Source of the DNA: Datura wrightii
Lineage: Eukaryota; Streptophyta; Magnoliopsida; Solanales; Solanaceae
Assembly: GCA_035772735.1 (NCBI GenBank)
Contig: JASDFA010000010.1
Span: 130,885,001 to 130,949,000, forward strand
Direction of reading: 5' to 3'
Length of the DNA: 64,000 bases
A program made the translations under genes and the position numbers. The notes below the pieces were generated by a model. It was not told where the DNA came from, did not search any database, and was given only the letters and a program-made list of their open reading frames with translations. Positions 23,732 to 35,712 of this stretch are shown here, piece by piece; the first letter of the stretch is position 1, and every line of letters begins with the position of its first letter.

Positions 23732-26288
23732 TTCTATACCCCGAGAATTCAAGAATTAGACTCGAAAGTGAATCAGGAGAAACACTGGAAAAATGTTGCA
23801 GAACGGGTCACTTGACGACTCGTGAGGAGGCATAACGAGTCGTCAGGTGGCTCGTGGGGAAGGCCTGAGATGTTGGAGGACTTAAGGTCCTTACGGGGGA
23901 TGTAACGACTCGTGGTTAGTCACCACGAGTCATCAAGTCAGTTTTTGATTGGTTCCGGGGAAAGTTAGCAAGGCTTATCCAGTGTACTTGACGGATGGCA
24001 CCCAACGACTCGTCGTCAGTCCTAATGACCCATTAGGTTAGCCATTACCAAGCTAGTGGAAATTTCTTGAATGATGAGGAAGTGTGCTTGACAGGTGATC
24101 CAACAGATCGTGAGCCCTAGTAACAAGTCGTCAGTTCGTCCGTTAGGACCCCCCTGACAGTTATTTTCAGCGATTTCAGTAAGGGCTTTTCCGTAATTCC
24201 TAAGTTCTAAGGGCCTATACTACGTCGTTTTGAGCTTGTAATAGAGGGTTTTAAGCTGAGATAAACCCATCTAAGACATTTTCTTTATGCATGCAAGGCT
24301 GAGAGCTTGAAGGAGAGAAAGTGAGAAGAAATTCAAGGATTCCATGGGAAATCTCAACTGGGTAGTTAGGAAGAGATAAGATTCTTCAATCCCAGGTATG
24401 TTAGGATATGAGTGGGTTCTTTCTTCCACACCCATGCCCATTCCCTATTGATTTGTGATTTAATTGTGATGATCAAGTATGGGTTTTCACTCAATTGCAT
24501 GATTCTTACCTCTCTACTTATGGGTATGATTAATTGAGTTCATATTGATTATTTATTGAGCTTGGGCTGATTCTATCTTAATTTCTTTTACAAAATTATT
24601 TTTTTAAAAAAATTAAATCTAAAATGCCCATGTGTGGGGAGTTCCTATGATAATGTGAGGATGAGGGAATAGATGATGCAAAAACATGTTTTCAATCTTA
24701 CCCATGGTTTTGATGATGTTTTCAAATAAGGTTAAATAGACCCATGTAGGGTGAAGCTTCGGGTAGTGCCCAATGTTGAGTATGAATGTCAATTTTATTG
24801 AATTGATTTTATTATTTCATTTTGGAGTGAAACCTCCCAAATTAAAATGTTTTCAAATGATTTGAATGGGTTCAAGCATGATAAGGTTTTGTCAAGGTTC
24901 CTATGTTGATGATAATGAAGTGATAATCCTAAAGTAGCCTTACCACATGATTTTGGAGTAAAGTCTCCCATTAATCTTGAGCTTGTGGTATGTGTCATAA
25001 TAAAGCTTCTCATATGTATGAATTTCATAATTGAGATGTATGTTGTTATTAAGCTTCATTTCACATGATGTTGAGTCTAAGCATGATTCTATTCTAAGCT
25101 TTGTCGAAATGAAATTGTTGAGCTCATGTTTATATGATGCCTAACGCATGCATGATTTCATAACGAGCTTTGTCAATAGACAATTTTAAGCTTCATTTCG
25201 TACGATGTTGAGTTTATGCATGATTTCATGTTGAGCTTCGTCACTAGACGATGTTGAGCTTCGTAATTATACGATGTAGAGCATTGCATGTTTTGGGAGA
25301 AGAGTCTAGCACCGAGCAGGCTGAGGGTCGACTACCCTATGCCCTAGAACTACGCGCCAATGAAGGTTGATTCTATTATATTTTTGGGACCTCCCTTGTG
25401 AGCTATCCCCGTCCCAAATGGCCTTTTGAGCTTGATATCAAAATCATGGTATCGTCCATCGCCTTGGCAAGGTTATGGACGGCTCTACCCACTTGAGTGT
25501 GATAGTTGGGACCATGTAACCTCTATGGTGGTATGTCGGTTAAGTGACGAGTCTCCCATTGTCTATATCATTTGAGTTTGCATGCCCATTACTCATGATG
25601 ATTATTTTATGCATGCGTGTTGGGAAAGCCAGGTTTGACTCATTGTTCAGCTTTTGATATAAATGTTATAATTTATCCTTGAGTCATTCGAGTCAGTCAT
25701 GATGTTCTAAATCCATGCACGAGCACGTTATGATAAAGTTCGATTCCAGAATTAATGCATGTGTTCTTATACTTACTCTCAAAGTTTATTATATATATGT
25801 GTATGACTGGATTTAGTTGATTTTATTATTAAAGTGGTTTTACTTACCTTGCATACTCGATACGTTCCACGTACTAACCGCATACCTTATATGCTGCATT
25901 GTTTCATGATGTAGGATCGGGTTCTTAGGTTCAGCCCCGTTCGTAGCTGCTTATCAGAGTTAGCATTTGCTTGCTTGGTGAGTCCTCATCCTCCAAGGAC
26001 TAGTCTTTCAGTTATTTGGAGCGCACTTTCAGTTTTCAGTATTTCTGAGCTAGTTGGGGGTGTTGTCCCATTAGCTCGTCCAAATTAGAGGCTATTAAGA
26101 CTTAGATATGTAATCAACTCAGACGTTTATTCTGTTGTTATGCTAAATTAGGCTTCCGCTGAGTTATATTTATGTTTTCTTTATGTTTATTAAATGAGTT
26201 AGTGAATGCTTATACCATGGGTGACTTGGGGTCTCTCGGGGTCCCTTGTCCCGTGTCTACGATCTGGGTCTCCTCACAGGTCATGACA
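23732..26288 (+). mobile_element. Solo Tekay LTR inside element C pol
   Basis: About 2557 bp, starting near TATACCCCGAGAATTC (its first bases are mutated) and ending GGTCATGACA. It shares with the LTR of element E the block GAGTCTAGCACCGAGC and the block GAGTGTGATAGTTGGGACC. Pol of element C reads up to it on both sides. No clear target duplication remains. Start uncertain by a few bases. Confidence 0.82.
25054..25275 (+). repeat. Degenerate tandem repeat inside the solo LTR
   Basis: About three to four copies of a unit near 70 bp containing GAGCTTTGTCAATAGAC, then ACGATGTTGAG, then ATGCATGATTTCAT. The LTR of element E has about the same array (40560-40735); the solo LTR at 6289 has about one unit (near 7480-7540). 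Copy number differs among LTRs of one family. Confidence 0.75.
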
Positions 26289-27703
26289 CTAGCTGATACA
26301 ATTATCGAGCTAGTTCCCGCTGTTTTGGCTTCAGGTATGCTAAACTCCCCATAGATTTATGGCTGAGGGTATCTGCTACAACATTGGCCTTCCCTGGATG
26401 ATACAAAATATTTACATCGCGGTCTTTCAATAATTCTAACCAGCAGCGCTGTCGCAGATTCAACTCTTTCTATGTGAAAATGTACTGGAGGCTCTTATGA
26501 TCAGTGAAAATATCTACGTGGACACCATATAAATAGTGCCTCCATATTTTCAAGGCATGAATTACCGCCGCCAATTACAGATCGTGGGTGGGGTAGTTCT
26601 TTTCATGCTTCCTCAATTGTTTAGAAGTGCAAGCAACCACCTTACCACGCTGCATTAGAACATACCCTAACCCGACACTTGAAGCATCACAATACACTGC
26701 ATAACCCTCCGATCGATCTGGCAAAGATAATACTAGTGCTGATGTTAACCTATTTTTCAACTCCTGAAAAGTCTGTTCACATGCTTCAGTCCAGTGAAAC
26801 TTGGCTGTTTTCCGTGTTAAGTTGGTCAAGGACGTTGATAAAGTAGAAAACCCTTCTACAAATCTCCTGTAATAACCGGCTAACCCCAAGAAACTGCGCA
26901 CCTCTGTCGGAGTTGTCAATCTAGGCCATGTCTTTACAACCTCGATCTTTTGCGAGTACACCCGAATACCAGCTTCCGACATAACGTGAACCAGAAAGGT
27001 CACTGAATTCAGTCAAAACTCACACTTAGAAAATTTTGCATATAGCTGACGATCTCTAAGAATCTGGAGCACTGTTTGTAAGTGATCCCAATGTTCTGCT
27101 TTTGAACGAGAATACACCAGAATATCATCAATAAGTACTATCACAAACAAGTCCAGGTATGGCCTGAAGGTTCTGTTCATCAAGTCCATGAACACTGCAG
27201 GAGCATTCGTCAATTGGAAGGACATGACTAAGAATTCAAAGTGTCCATACCTGGTCCTGAAAGTGGTTTTTGGAATATCCCTCTCGCGAACCCTAACCTA
27301 ATGGTACCCAGACCTTAAGTCAATCTTTGAGAAATACTTCGCCCCTTGTAACTAATCAAACAAGTCATCTATTCTAGGAAGTAGATACTTATTCTTCATA
27401 GTGACTTTATTCAGCTGTCGGTAGTCTATACACATGCGGAGGGAGCCATCTTTCTTTCTCACAAATAGGATCGGCGCGCCCTACGGTGAAGTACTCAGCC
27501 TGATGAAGCCCTTATCTAACAGATATTTCAACTTCTCCTTCAATTCCCTAAGCTCAGCAGGAGCCATTTGGTATGGAGGGATGGATATAGGCTTAGTACC
27601 TGGTAGTAAATCAATTGCAAAATCGATCTCCCGTTCTGGGGGAATACCAGGAAGTTCATCCGGGAACACATCTGGGAATTCATTAACTACGGGGATGGAC
27701 TAG
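26289..27703 (-). pseudogene. pol: Reverse transcriptase and RNase H of element C
   Basis: Element sense: IPPEREIDFAIDLLPGTKPI and MAPAELRELKEKL (27640-27530), IDYRQLNKVTMKNKY (27430-27390), FVIVLIDDILVYS (about 27150-27110; catalytic Asp pair kept), FLGLAGYYRRFVEGF (26900-26850), RNase H from VYCDASSVGLGYVLMQ (about 26710-26660). One frame holds from 27669 to about 26575, with stops only; one is TAG at 27354-27352 in the FD(Q)LQGAK segment, the codon also hit in element 1 (9713-9715). The segment 26574-26289 is more degraded. Confidence 0.9.
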
Positions 27704-28215
27704 AGAGATGGAGATTCTACTGGAACATCCTGAACCCTAACAATGTGATAGATACAACCCTTTCCTATCAACTTCCTCGCCTGAAGATAGGAAATAAACC
27801 TACCTTTCAGCGTAGCCGTAATACCTTTCCACTCCCGACTACCTCCCCTAGAAAGTGGAATTGGACAGTTTTGGTCCAACATTCAACGTTGGTATAGCAT
27901 GGGGCCAGCCAATCCATACCCATAATTGCATCGAAGTCAATCATTTCTAGTTCTATCAAATCTGCTAAAGTATGACGACCAACAACCTCTACTGTGCATC
28001 CCCCGTAGACCCTCTTGGCTATGATAGAGTCACTGACGGGAGTAGACACTAAAAAAGGTCGTTGAAGCGATTCTGGCATAATACCAAACTTTTGGGCCAC
28101 TAATGGGGTAACATAAGACAAGGTGGATCCTGGATCTATCAATACATAAATAGAATGAGAGAAAATGTCCAGAATACCTATCACCACATCCGGCGATGAC
28201 TCTGACTCTTGTCAT
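27704..28215 (-). pseudogene. pro: Aspartic protease of element C
   Basis: Element sense: VLIDPGSTLSYVTPLVA near 28160-28100, with the catalytic D-x-G kept, then GRHTLADLIELEMIDFDAIMGMDWL (27990-27915), after a shift RGGSREWKGI and SYLQARKLIGKGCIYHIV (27800-27740). Order and spacing match the protease of element E. Frameshift near 27870. Confidence 0.86.
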
Positions 28216-29572
28216 CCTGGTAAGGCATAAGTGCGATCCGGATCGGTGCCTAAACTAGATGCCCCTGGTCTGCCTCAGCCTTTACCGGCTAGATCTAAGG
28301 GCCTACTCCCTGCTGGGGATTCTGGGGCACGTGACCCTACTTAAGATCTATCCCGTTGGTCCCGATCACTCTGACCCCTAGCTGGACAATCCCTCATCGG
28401 ATGACCCTCTTGCCCACACGTATAATATGCCGTGGAACCATACCTGCATGTCCCGGAGTGACGTCGGCTATAGATAGGACAAAGTGGTATAGTAAATCTG
28501 CTCTGCTCTAACCCCTTCTGCTGCGGCGAACTTGCTGGCCGTGAGCTATTGTCGGGCCCTAACGGCCCCCAACGACCAAATCTACTCCCGTGTTGCTGCT
28601 GTGGAGGTAGGGGTCTAGGTGGTCTATCTAATAATCATGGCCTGGGTCTACCCTGAAATTCTGCCGGCACATCACTCGGTCTAGTCCTGCGGCACTGCTC
28701 CTAGCTTACCCTTTCTATCTCCCGCTGTCGCTGCCTGATTCCCTCGATATTTTGGGCAAATGCCTGGAAACGGGCAATATCCATGTCCTCTCGCAGTCAC
28801 CATAATACAAGTCTCCACATATTCTGGAATAGCCCCATAATAAACCGGTGCACCCTGGCTGGCATAGTATCTACAAAGGACGGTGCATATCTGGCCACGG
28901 AATCAAACCTCATGGCATACTCCCGGACACTCATCTAGCCCTACTCCAGATGCAAAAACTGATCAACCCGGGCCTGCCGAATTTCCTGTGAAAATAATGA
29001 TCCAGGAAGGCCTCTAAAAAGCTAGGCCAAGTCGAAGGAGACACATCTCTACCCCGGGACCTTTCCCAACTCTCGTACCATAACACCAAAATATCCCATA
29101 GCCGAAATATTGCTAACTCCACTGACTTTGTAGGTATGGCATGCATTACCCTGAAAATTCGCTGCAATTGGTCTAGAAAATCTCGAGGGTCCTCATCCCG
29201 ATCCGTTCCTGTGAAGTGCGGGGGACTCAATGTGAGCAACTCTCAGACCCTCGAGCTACCGGGTCCTCCTGAAGATTTCGCGACTGTGGGTGTCATTGGA
29301 TGACGCTGTGCAGCCATCATCTCAACTAGCATAACAACAACACTCATAACCTCCTGATCGGACGGTGTCGGTATAGGCACTGCTGGAGGGGTTGCATACA
29401 TTTTCACTGCTCCGGAAGGCTCCTGACGGAGCAAAGACTGTAGGGGAGACCGAGGTGGAGTCCCTCTGTCGCCCTCAAATCGGGCTGACTTTGGCTGAGG
29501 CACCCAGCTAGTGCTATCTCCTACTGCTACGTACAATTCCCTGCCAGTCGTAGTATGTGGAGGGTCTAACAT
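28216..29572 (-). pseudogene. gag: Gag of element C
   Basis: ATG at 29572 (MLDPPHTTTG). A Pro/Ser-rich N-terminus lies to about 29243; then PPHFTGTDRDEDPRDFLDQL (29230-29170), a capsid-like stretch to 28800, a Pro/Gln/Arg-rich linker, and one zinc knuckle with CGQEGHPMRDC near 28420-28390. A frame change lies near 29240. Stops include TAG at 28943-28941, at the gag codon also lost in elements 1 and E. Its N-terminus is unlike that of elements 1 and E, supporting a separate subfamily. Confidence 0.82.
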
Positions 29573-29770
29573 TTCTCTGTAAACAAGAAGAATATGGTAA
29601 GCTTAAGGACTTGATCCTATATTGTACAGCTCTACAGCATGACTGGAAGAGAAAGAAGAGCAATCATCCTATCATACCTCGAAGCCTCCTGCCTATAGAA
29701 TGTGGTGCACAACATATCCATAGGCAAGACTCTACTTAACACGGCTTGCAAACTCCCTGGGACACGACCT

Positions 29771-29782
29771 GCTCTGATATAA
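29771..29782 (-). other. Primer binding site of element C, degraded
   Basis: TTATATCAGAGC in element sense, two changes from the initiator-Met site TGGTATCAGAGC, four bases past the LTR. Confidence 0.7.
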
Positions 29783-29786
29783 AGTT

Positions 29787-31846
29787 TGTCAAGCCCCACC
29801 TTGGGAGGCATGGCTGGCACCTAGTGCCCTACTAAGGTCTGAACTAGCCTAGCTGAGCTTATGCACCTCTGGTGCTTGACTAGCACTGACACTCAAGTAG
29901 AGAAAACAACGGTCTATATCTCGACTTTAAATACAGCTCCCGGCCGATAAGGCCTTATAGCCACCTGTAAAATAAAGTAGCTAACTAGAAGCAGATAATG
30001 ATTGGGGACCCTATGTGGGCCGACAAGACCACCATGATGTCTAGTTATGACTGAAAAGTAAAATCAGTGCTAAACTAAGCTATGGCCGACAAGGCCGCTA
30101 ACTATCAGCTAAGCAAGACCCACACGGCCAACAACAGCTAACCATAGGGAATCTGAAACAATCTGCAAGCCTCTAGGGGTGATATAATGGTCAAGACAGG
30201 GCCTCGACCTACCCGTACTGTATAATAAAAGAGAGTCAACCTACTAGCCTTTTAGCTCTGGAGGAATGGAGCTGAATTCTCTATTATTCCTGATAGAAAG
30301 CTAAGAAGGTCATGATTCGTGTCTATCGGCACCTGTAGGCAAGTAGTGCGGCGCCCCTAAGTAGGGCGTCAGTACAATATGTACCGAATATGTAAGGCAA
30401 TAACTGTAAATAACTGAATAGAGGAAATAGAACTGAAAATAACATGAAAAGGAAGGATAGAGATTCTACCTGCATAGCTGAATTTTCCATCATCTAATTC
30501 ATCAATAACAAAGGCAATCATGAACTTGACCTGGCCCCCATAAGTCAGAAGGCACAACCAGCACAGAATAACCCACCTGGGGCCCCCATAAGCCCTGATG
30601 AGTACACCTCAATTTATATATCCCTAGCAAGGTCACACTGGGTAAACTAATAGCTATAGTCATCTTACCAGTCCCCTGGGTCTGCAACTGAGCCCGCTCA
30701 ACCCCTGATTGTAATTGTGTCTGAGTCCATTGGACTCCTAATATCTGCACCCCGGGCACCAGGCTCAACGGGGGTGTGGTTCCGATACGACATATAATAG
30801 TCCAGCCGTGGAATAGACTATGTGAGGACACGAGACCCTATCTTCGTCCCTTGGGGATGGCATACCGCTCCGTGGTGCGACATCATCTCTCCCCTGGGGT
30901 GTCGATACAGCTAGTAACCCTGGGTTGGTCATAAAGGGCTATACAGGGCATATTCAATCCCAAACTGAACATGGAATACTGGTCTCAGCTAATAATAACA
31001 ACTATTCGTAACAAATATGGCTTATGGTATCCTTACTGGGATTCAAACTGAGTTATGATATTGAAGTAACTAACTTGCCAAAGAGATTCGCCTTAACATA
31101 CCTGTATTGGTGATTTCTGATTATTTGGCGAGTTTTAGTTCGTATTCAATAGCTCCTTCTAATTGTATTGTACGACGGAGAGAATAAGGCTAATTCCAGT
31201 ACTATATTTAGCCAAAAACGATAACTTTGAATATAAATATCAACTATACTTCAACTTTCCAAAACACGATCGAAAACATATAATTTCTCAAAAGTTCAGA
31301 AGGGAGAAATACTCACTTGAAGCCTGTGATCGTATATAAATTAGTTTGGAGCAATTCCAACCACTTTGGCTCGGCGGAGTTACAATTCACCAGATGAATA
31401 TTTCGAAAATAACTCCGTAGTAATGCTCTCTGCAGCCTTAAACTTTGATACCCGAAGTTAATTTGAATTCGAGCAGCATTTCACAGCGTAAGCAGAGGAA
31501 ATTTATTTGTTTTCCTTCGAGTTTTTCCTCTCTGGCCATATGAACTTTAGGAAATGAAATAAAATCAAAGGTAAGAACTTATATATACTTGAGGCGGTGG
31601 ACACAGGGTCCATGGCACGGACCCTGTCGCGCCAAAAGTTGGCCGTGCCACGGAGCCCAACGCACCAAGGGAGGGTCCGTGACACGTTGCCCCTTTTGGC
31701 AGCTGGTCCGGCCTTCTCCCACACGGTCTCGATTCCATGCTCGTTCGACCTTTTCCCGGGCCCTTTCTCATATGTGTTACACTCTAAAACTCTTAACCAA
31801 CATACGAATAGGGCGATTAATCGTTAGAAACTTAGGGGGTGTATCA
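29787..31846 (-). repeat. 5' LTR of element C
   Basis: Plus-strand TGTCAAGCCCC to GGGTGTATCA, 2060 bp. Array about 31750-31600 with TCCGTGACACGTTGCC at 31676-31691, followed in element sense by TATATATAAG near 31588-31579. Partner of 19862-21955. Confidence 0.9.
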
Positions 31847-31851
31847 GTTTT
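31847..31851. repeat. Target site duplication, right copy (GTTTT), element C
   Basis: Matches 19857-19861 exactly. Confidence 0.85.
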
Positions 31852-32624
31852 CCCCAAGAGTCATCCTTCTAGACACCTTTGATTTCGTCATTAAGAATTC
31901 ACTTGATAAGAGATAGCACTGGTCAATTCTTCTCTTTCTTTCTTTTATCAAAGGATTCAAGCAGCCATTTTTATGCTAAGAATTCGGTGCTACCTCACAT
32001 CGAAGCTCATTCCTCTTTTTTTTTTAATGCACACACTCTCAAACTTAGGCTTTTGACTACATCAATATTTCATTTTTTATTCACATCTACTCACAAATCT
32101 TAGGCTTTTAGCCCCCATTTTGTTTTTATATCACTAGAAATTAGGAAGGAACAGGTGCCACAATAGAGGATTCAAAAAGGGTAAAGGTATGTAATATGGT
32201 TTTCAAGAAAAAGATTTAAGGCTCAAAAAGGGTTGACTAAGATCAATGTTAAAAGAGGGCATTTTTTTGGTGATGTGATTATTAAAAGAGGGCCTAAGGT
32301 CATTTTCCAAGCACATCCACATCTAGAATTTCACTTTGAATTAAATTCAGGAAAATTTCTAGACGACATGCATACACAAGAACAAGCTACAACCTTACCA
32401 TACAAGACATCACAATTCCAAGGAGTATAGCTATTCTCAAAATCAATTGAAAAGCATGACTTTTGATAAATTATTTCGAGTTTCGCACAACTCATTTATG
32501 AATCTAAAAGACAAATAAAGAATGTAGACATCATGACAAGAGAATGCTTTTTTAAATTCGTTTTCCCCTTTTTTCTCAATTTTTTTAACTTTCTCTGCCA
32601 AGAAATTTTTTTGGTGGTGCCGCT
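31852..32624 (-). other. Athila 3' non-coding relic, proximal piece
   Basis: No coding content. Plus-strand stretches here (GTAATATGG, then GATTTAAGGCTCAAAAAGGGT, 32190-32235) resemble 34950-35000 in the 3' region of element D in the same orientation, so this is a second copy of that region. Next to the LTR at 32625 the minus strand reads GCGGCACCACC, possibly the remains of a tRNA-Asp site. Confidence 0.45.
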
Positions 32625-34044
32625 TGATCACCCTCAAATCACACCTTGCAATTGAAGTATAAAGTGGTCGCTGTCAAATATAATAACCCAATATAGGTTG
32701 GGGTTGATCCCACAGGAAATAGGAAAGAAACAATATGTTAATGATGAATAAACTAACTTGCAATCAATATTTCAAAAAGGGGGGTTGCAAATAAAGAAAA
32801 GAATAATTCTAACAAAGATTGAATTGTATATCAAAATATCAAGACAAGACTAGGACCATGTTCCCCATGATTTCATAACTTAGTAGGCTTTTACTAGTGA
32901 TCTATCCTGGTGAATTTTCCGTAAGACTTACGTTTTAGTTCATCTAACGTCTCTTGACCTTGGTAGATGAATTTCACTTATCTCTTCTCGGACTCAAAGT
33001 GTGTATATTTTTATCTCGCAGTAAGTCTTAACTTAACTATCCTCAGTTAGAGCACAAGTTAATTTAAATAAGATTTGGTATCCTCAAATTACTATTGTAA
33101 TTCTCTTTTCCTAACTTCAACCTCCTTGGCAGGGCAAGTGAAAGATAAGGGCAATTAAGCATTAAGATGAAGAAAATAATAATCCATCCAATTCACCATT
33201 CAAGAATCACTATTTTATTATTCCGACTTTTATTAATCCATCATGGTTCCCACAACCCTATTTTAAGAGATTTAGCCGCTCTTGTTTATAAGAATAACAA
33301 CAAAAAATATAGAAGAATTCATAATGGAATACTTACGATAATATAAAGTTGTTAACAAAATCTCCAAAGCTATATTGAGCCACAAGAACTTGATGAATTT
33401 ACCAACAAATATTCAAAAAAGCTGTTGCACAAATTCATAAAGTATGAATTGTACAACACTAAACTCCAAGAATACATAATATGACACTAAAATCCCAAGT
33501 GCATGCCTAATACATGATAACAAAGGGTATTTATAATAGTAGATTAAGCCTTCGTTTTCCTTCTTGGATTAGAATTGGGTTTTGCAGCTTTTGTTCCAAA
33601 TCAAACTAGGATTGCAGTCTTTGTCTATCCAGATATCGCCTGTGTGTCACACCCCTCATAGCACCATACTGCCTGGCACATAGTGCCTCTTGGTGTGCCA
33701 ACCAAGCCTGTGTAGTGCACAGGCCATAACACAACTATGCATGTGCAGTACACAGGCCATAGTACAACTATGCTTGTGCGATGCACAGGACATTGCAAAA
33801 CTATGCCTGTGCGCTGCCAACTTCTATCATACTCATTTCATCAATCCCGTTTTTCCATTCTTACTCATTTTAGCAACAATTAAGCCCAAATTTATCACTT
33901 TAAGCCCTGAAAATATCTAATCATGTGTGTTAGATCTTTTTCACAAATATATTATAAAATACAAGAAAACACACACAATTCATTCTCAAAACATAGCTAA
34001 GTATGGGCAAAATATGGCTAATAAATGCGCAAATATGCTGTTCA
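32625..34044 (-). repeat. Athila LTR (element D)
   Basis: 1420 bp, TGATCACCC to CTGTTCA on the plus strand. Element sense: AG acceptor-like site at 33909-33907; array about 33830-33640 of GTGCACAGGC/GCCTGTGTA words, in which GCCTGTG and CACAGGC face each other; TATAAATA at 33535-33528; conserved stretch with GGGATCAACCCCAAC near 32715-32695. Confidence 0.8.
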
Positions 34045-34060
34045 TGACCACCCCACACTT
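34045..34060 (-). other. Polypurine tract of element D
   Basis: Element-sense AAGTGTGGGGTGGTCA directly before the LTR; equivalent to AAGTTGAGGGTGT before the LTR at 54404. Confidence 0.65.
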
Positions 34061-35712
34061 AAACTATTGTTCTCGTCAAACAATCTACTACTTCCCTTCT
34101 CAAATTAATCACAAAATTCATCATATGAACATGTCTACTTACACTTAGGGTCATTAGAAAAATCATTCAAGCTCCAAAAACTCACTTCATATGCATATAA
34201 GACCAATTCAAGTGTCAAAGTTTGAAATCACCTAGCTTCTAGAACTAAATCAACAAGATATATTTGGGGCAACAAGAATCATATTCCGTTTAGCAATCAA
34301 GATATACCAAAGCCTTATCATTATGTTCCCCCACTATTTGAAGAGATGTCCTTTGACACACAAGATATATATAACAATATGAACTTGGGCATTATTAGAA
34401 CATTCTCACTCACTCTCTCAAAGAACTCAACATGCATGCAAAAGATGATCTATAGGCTTGCCCTTGGTGTACTCCACTAATATAGAACATCAAATCAAGG
34501 ATCAATTAGCACTTAACTTAGTTGTAATGTAGGCTAAGGGACAAGTAGGAACTATTTGGCCAAGATAATGACTAATCTCCCTAAGAACTTTAATACTTCA
34601 CAACTTTTTGAATTTTTAGCACATTCTTCCATCTCCTATTTTTCTCCTTATACCTCCCTTTATTTTTGAATTAACAACAGTAGGGAATCTTTTTCACTAT
34701 TAATCCCATTCACAAACTTTTTCTTTTCATTCTTGATTCATTCATTCATTTTTTTCTCTTTTTCATTCCCACTAATATCATCCTCCTTGTTTAAGAAAAC
34801 TTCACCCTCTTCTTTTCTTCTAATTTCCATACATTTAGCTTTTCCCTTCCTTTTCTCCACTTATGCTACTTCTATGTAAAATTTTCAATCAAAGTGCTCT
34901 AGGAGTCATTTGAATCAAACAAAGATTAATAGAATAAAAAGGGATTAAGCTTGTAATATGGCTATTAAAAGAATAGGCTAATGCTCAAAATGGCTAACTA
35001 GGGATAATCACATTACAGGTAGGTAAAATAGGATACAAATAGGCTACCAAAGAAATACCTATATCACTTCCTAGATTCAACATCCTCATTTCATTTTGCA
35101 AACATACCAGGCAAGTTCTAGTCATCAAATTGAGAGCATGGAGTAGACTAAAATACCTTACTCACACAATGGGACATATGGTTCAACAATGGAAATCAAA
35201 ATTACATAAACACATATATCCATATTGAATGCATAACATAATTAAGCCCAGTTTTTCAAGCATAGGAGTCATGTTCCTAATGACTAAGTGTTTCTACTTT
35301 TTTCATGCATTTTTTAGTGAAATACAAAAAGTTTCAACAATACATAAGTGAAGCACCTAGCATTTGTAAGTCTCAAGTTCTCTTACTCCAATGACTAATT
35401 TCCCTTAAGATAATCATCATCCCTCCATCTTGGGGAAAGTCATGACTCTATGACTAACTAAAAGAAATCTAGACCCACTAATCGATTCTAAGGGTCTATC
35501 CACTAGAAAAGTACCAAAAACAAAAATTAGGGGAACCCAAATAAAAACAAAACATCAATCAAAAACATATTTACTACAAGATAGCGGGAATAGTCATGAA
35601 CCACAAAAAAACCTAGGCCCCCCCATGTATAAATTTAGCAATTAAAGCATGTATGGTATAATGAAGTTTATTTCTCCCACCGCACACTTAATCGGTAGCA
35701 CATTCCTCTGTG
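34061..35712 (-). other. Non-coding 3' region of element D
   Basis: About 1.65 kb between ORF3 and the 3' LTR. AT-rich, with long pyrimidine-rich runs on the plus strand (purine-rich in element sense, for example 34600-34860). No ORF that I can support. Equivalent to 52794-54390 of element H. Confidence 0.6.

Larger units (their letters stand above)
19862..31846 (-). mobile_element. Complete Tekay-type Ty3/gypsy element C, split by a solo LTR
   Basis: LTRs of 2094 and 2060 bp enclose a minus-strand interior with primer site, gag, protease, reverse transcriptase, RNase H, integrase and chromodomain-like tail. Total 11,985 bp, about 9.43 kb without the nested solo LTR (23732-26288). A perfect GTTTT duplication marks the insertion into Athila 3' DNA. 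The LTR sequence and gag differ strongly from elements 1 and E, so C is a separate subfamily. All genes are broken. Confidence 0.92.

Noticed and set aside
33690..33920. Cys-rich open frame with repeated CSAQAI-like words
   Set aside because: It is the translation of the repeated GCACAGGC words in the LTR array of element D, not a protein family.
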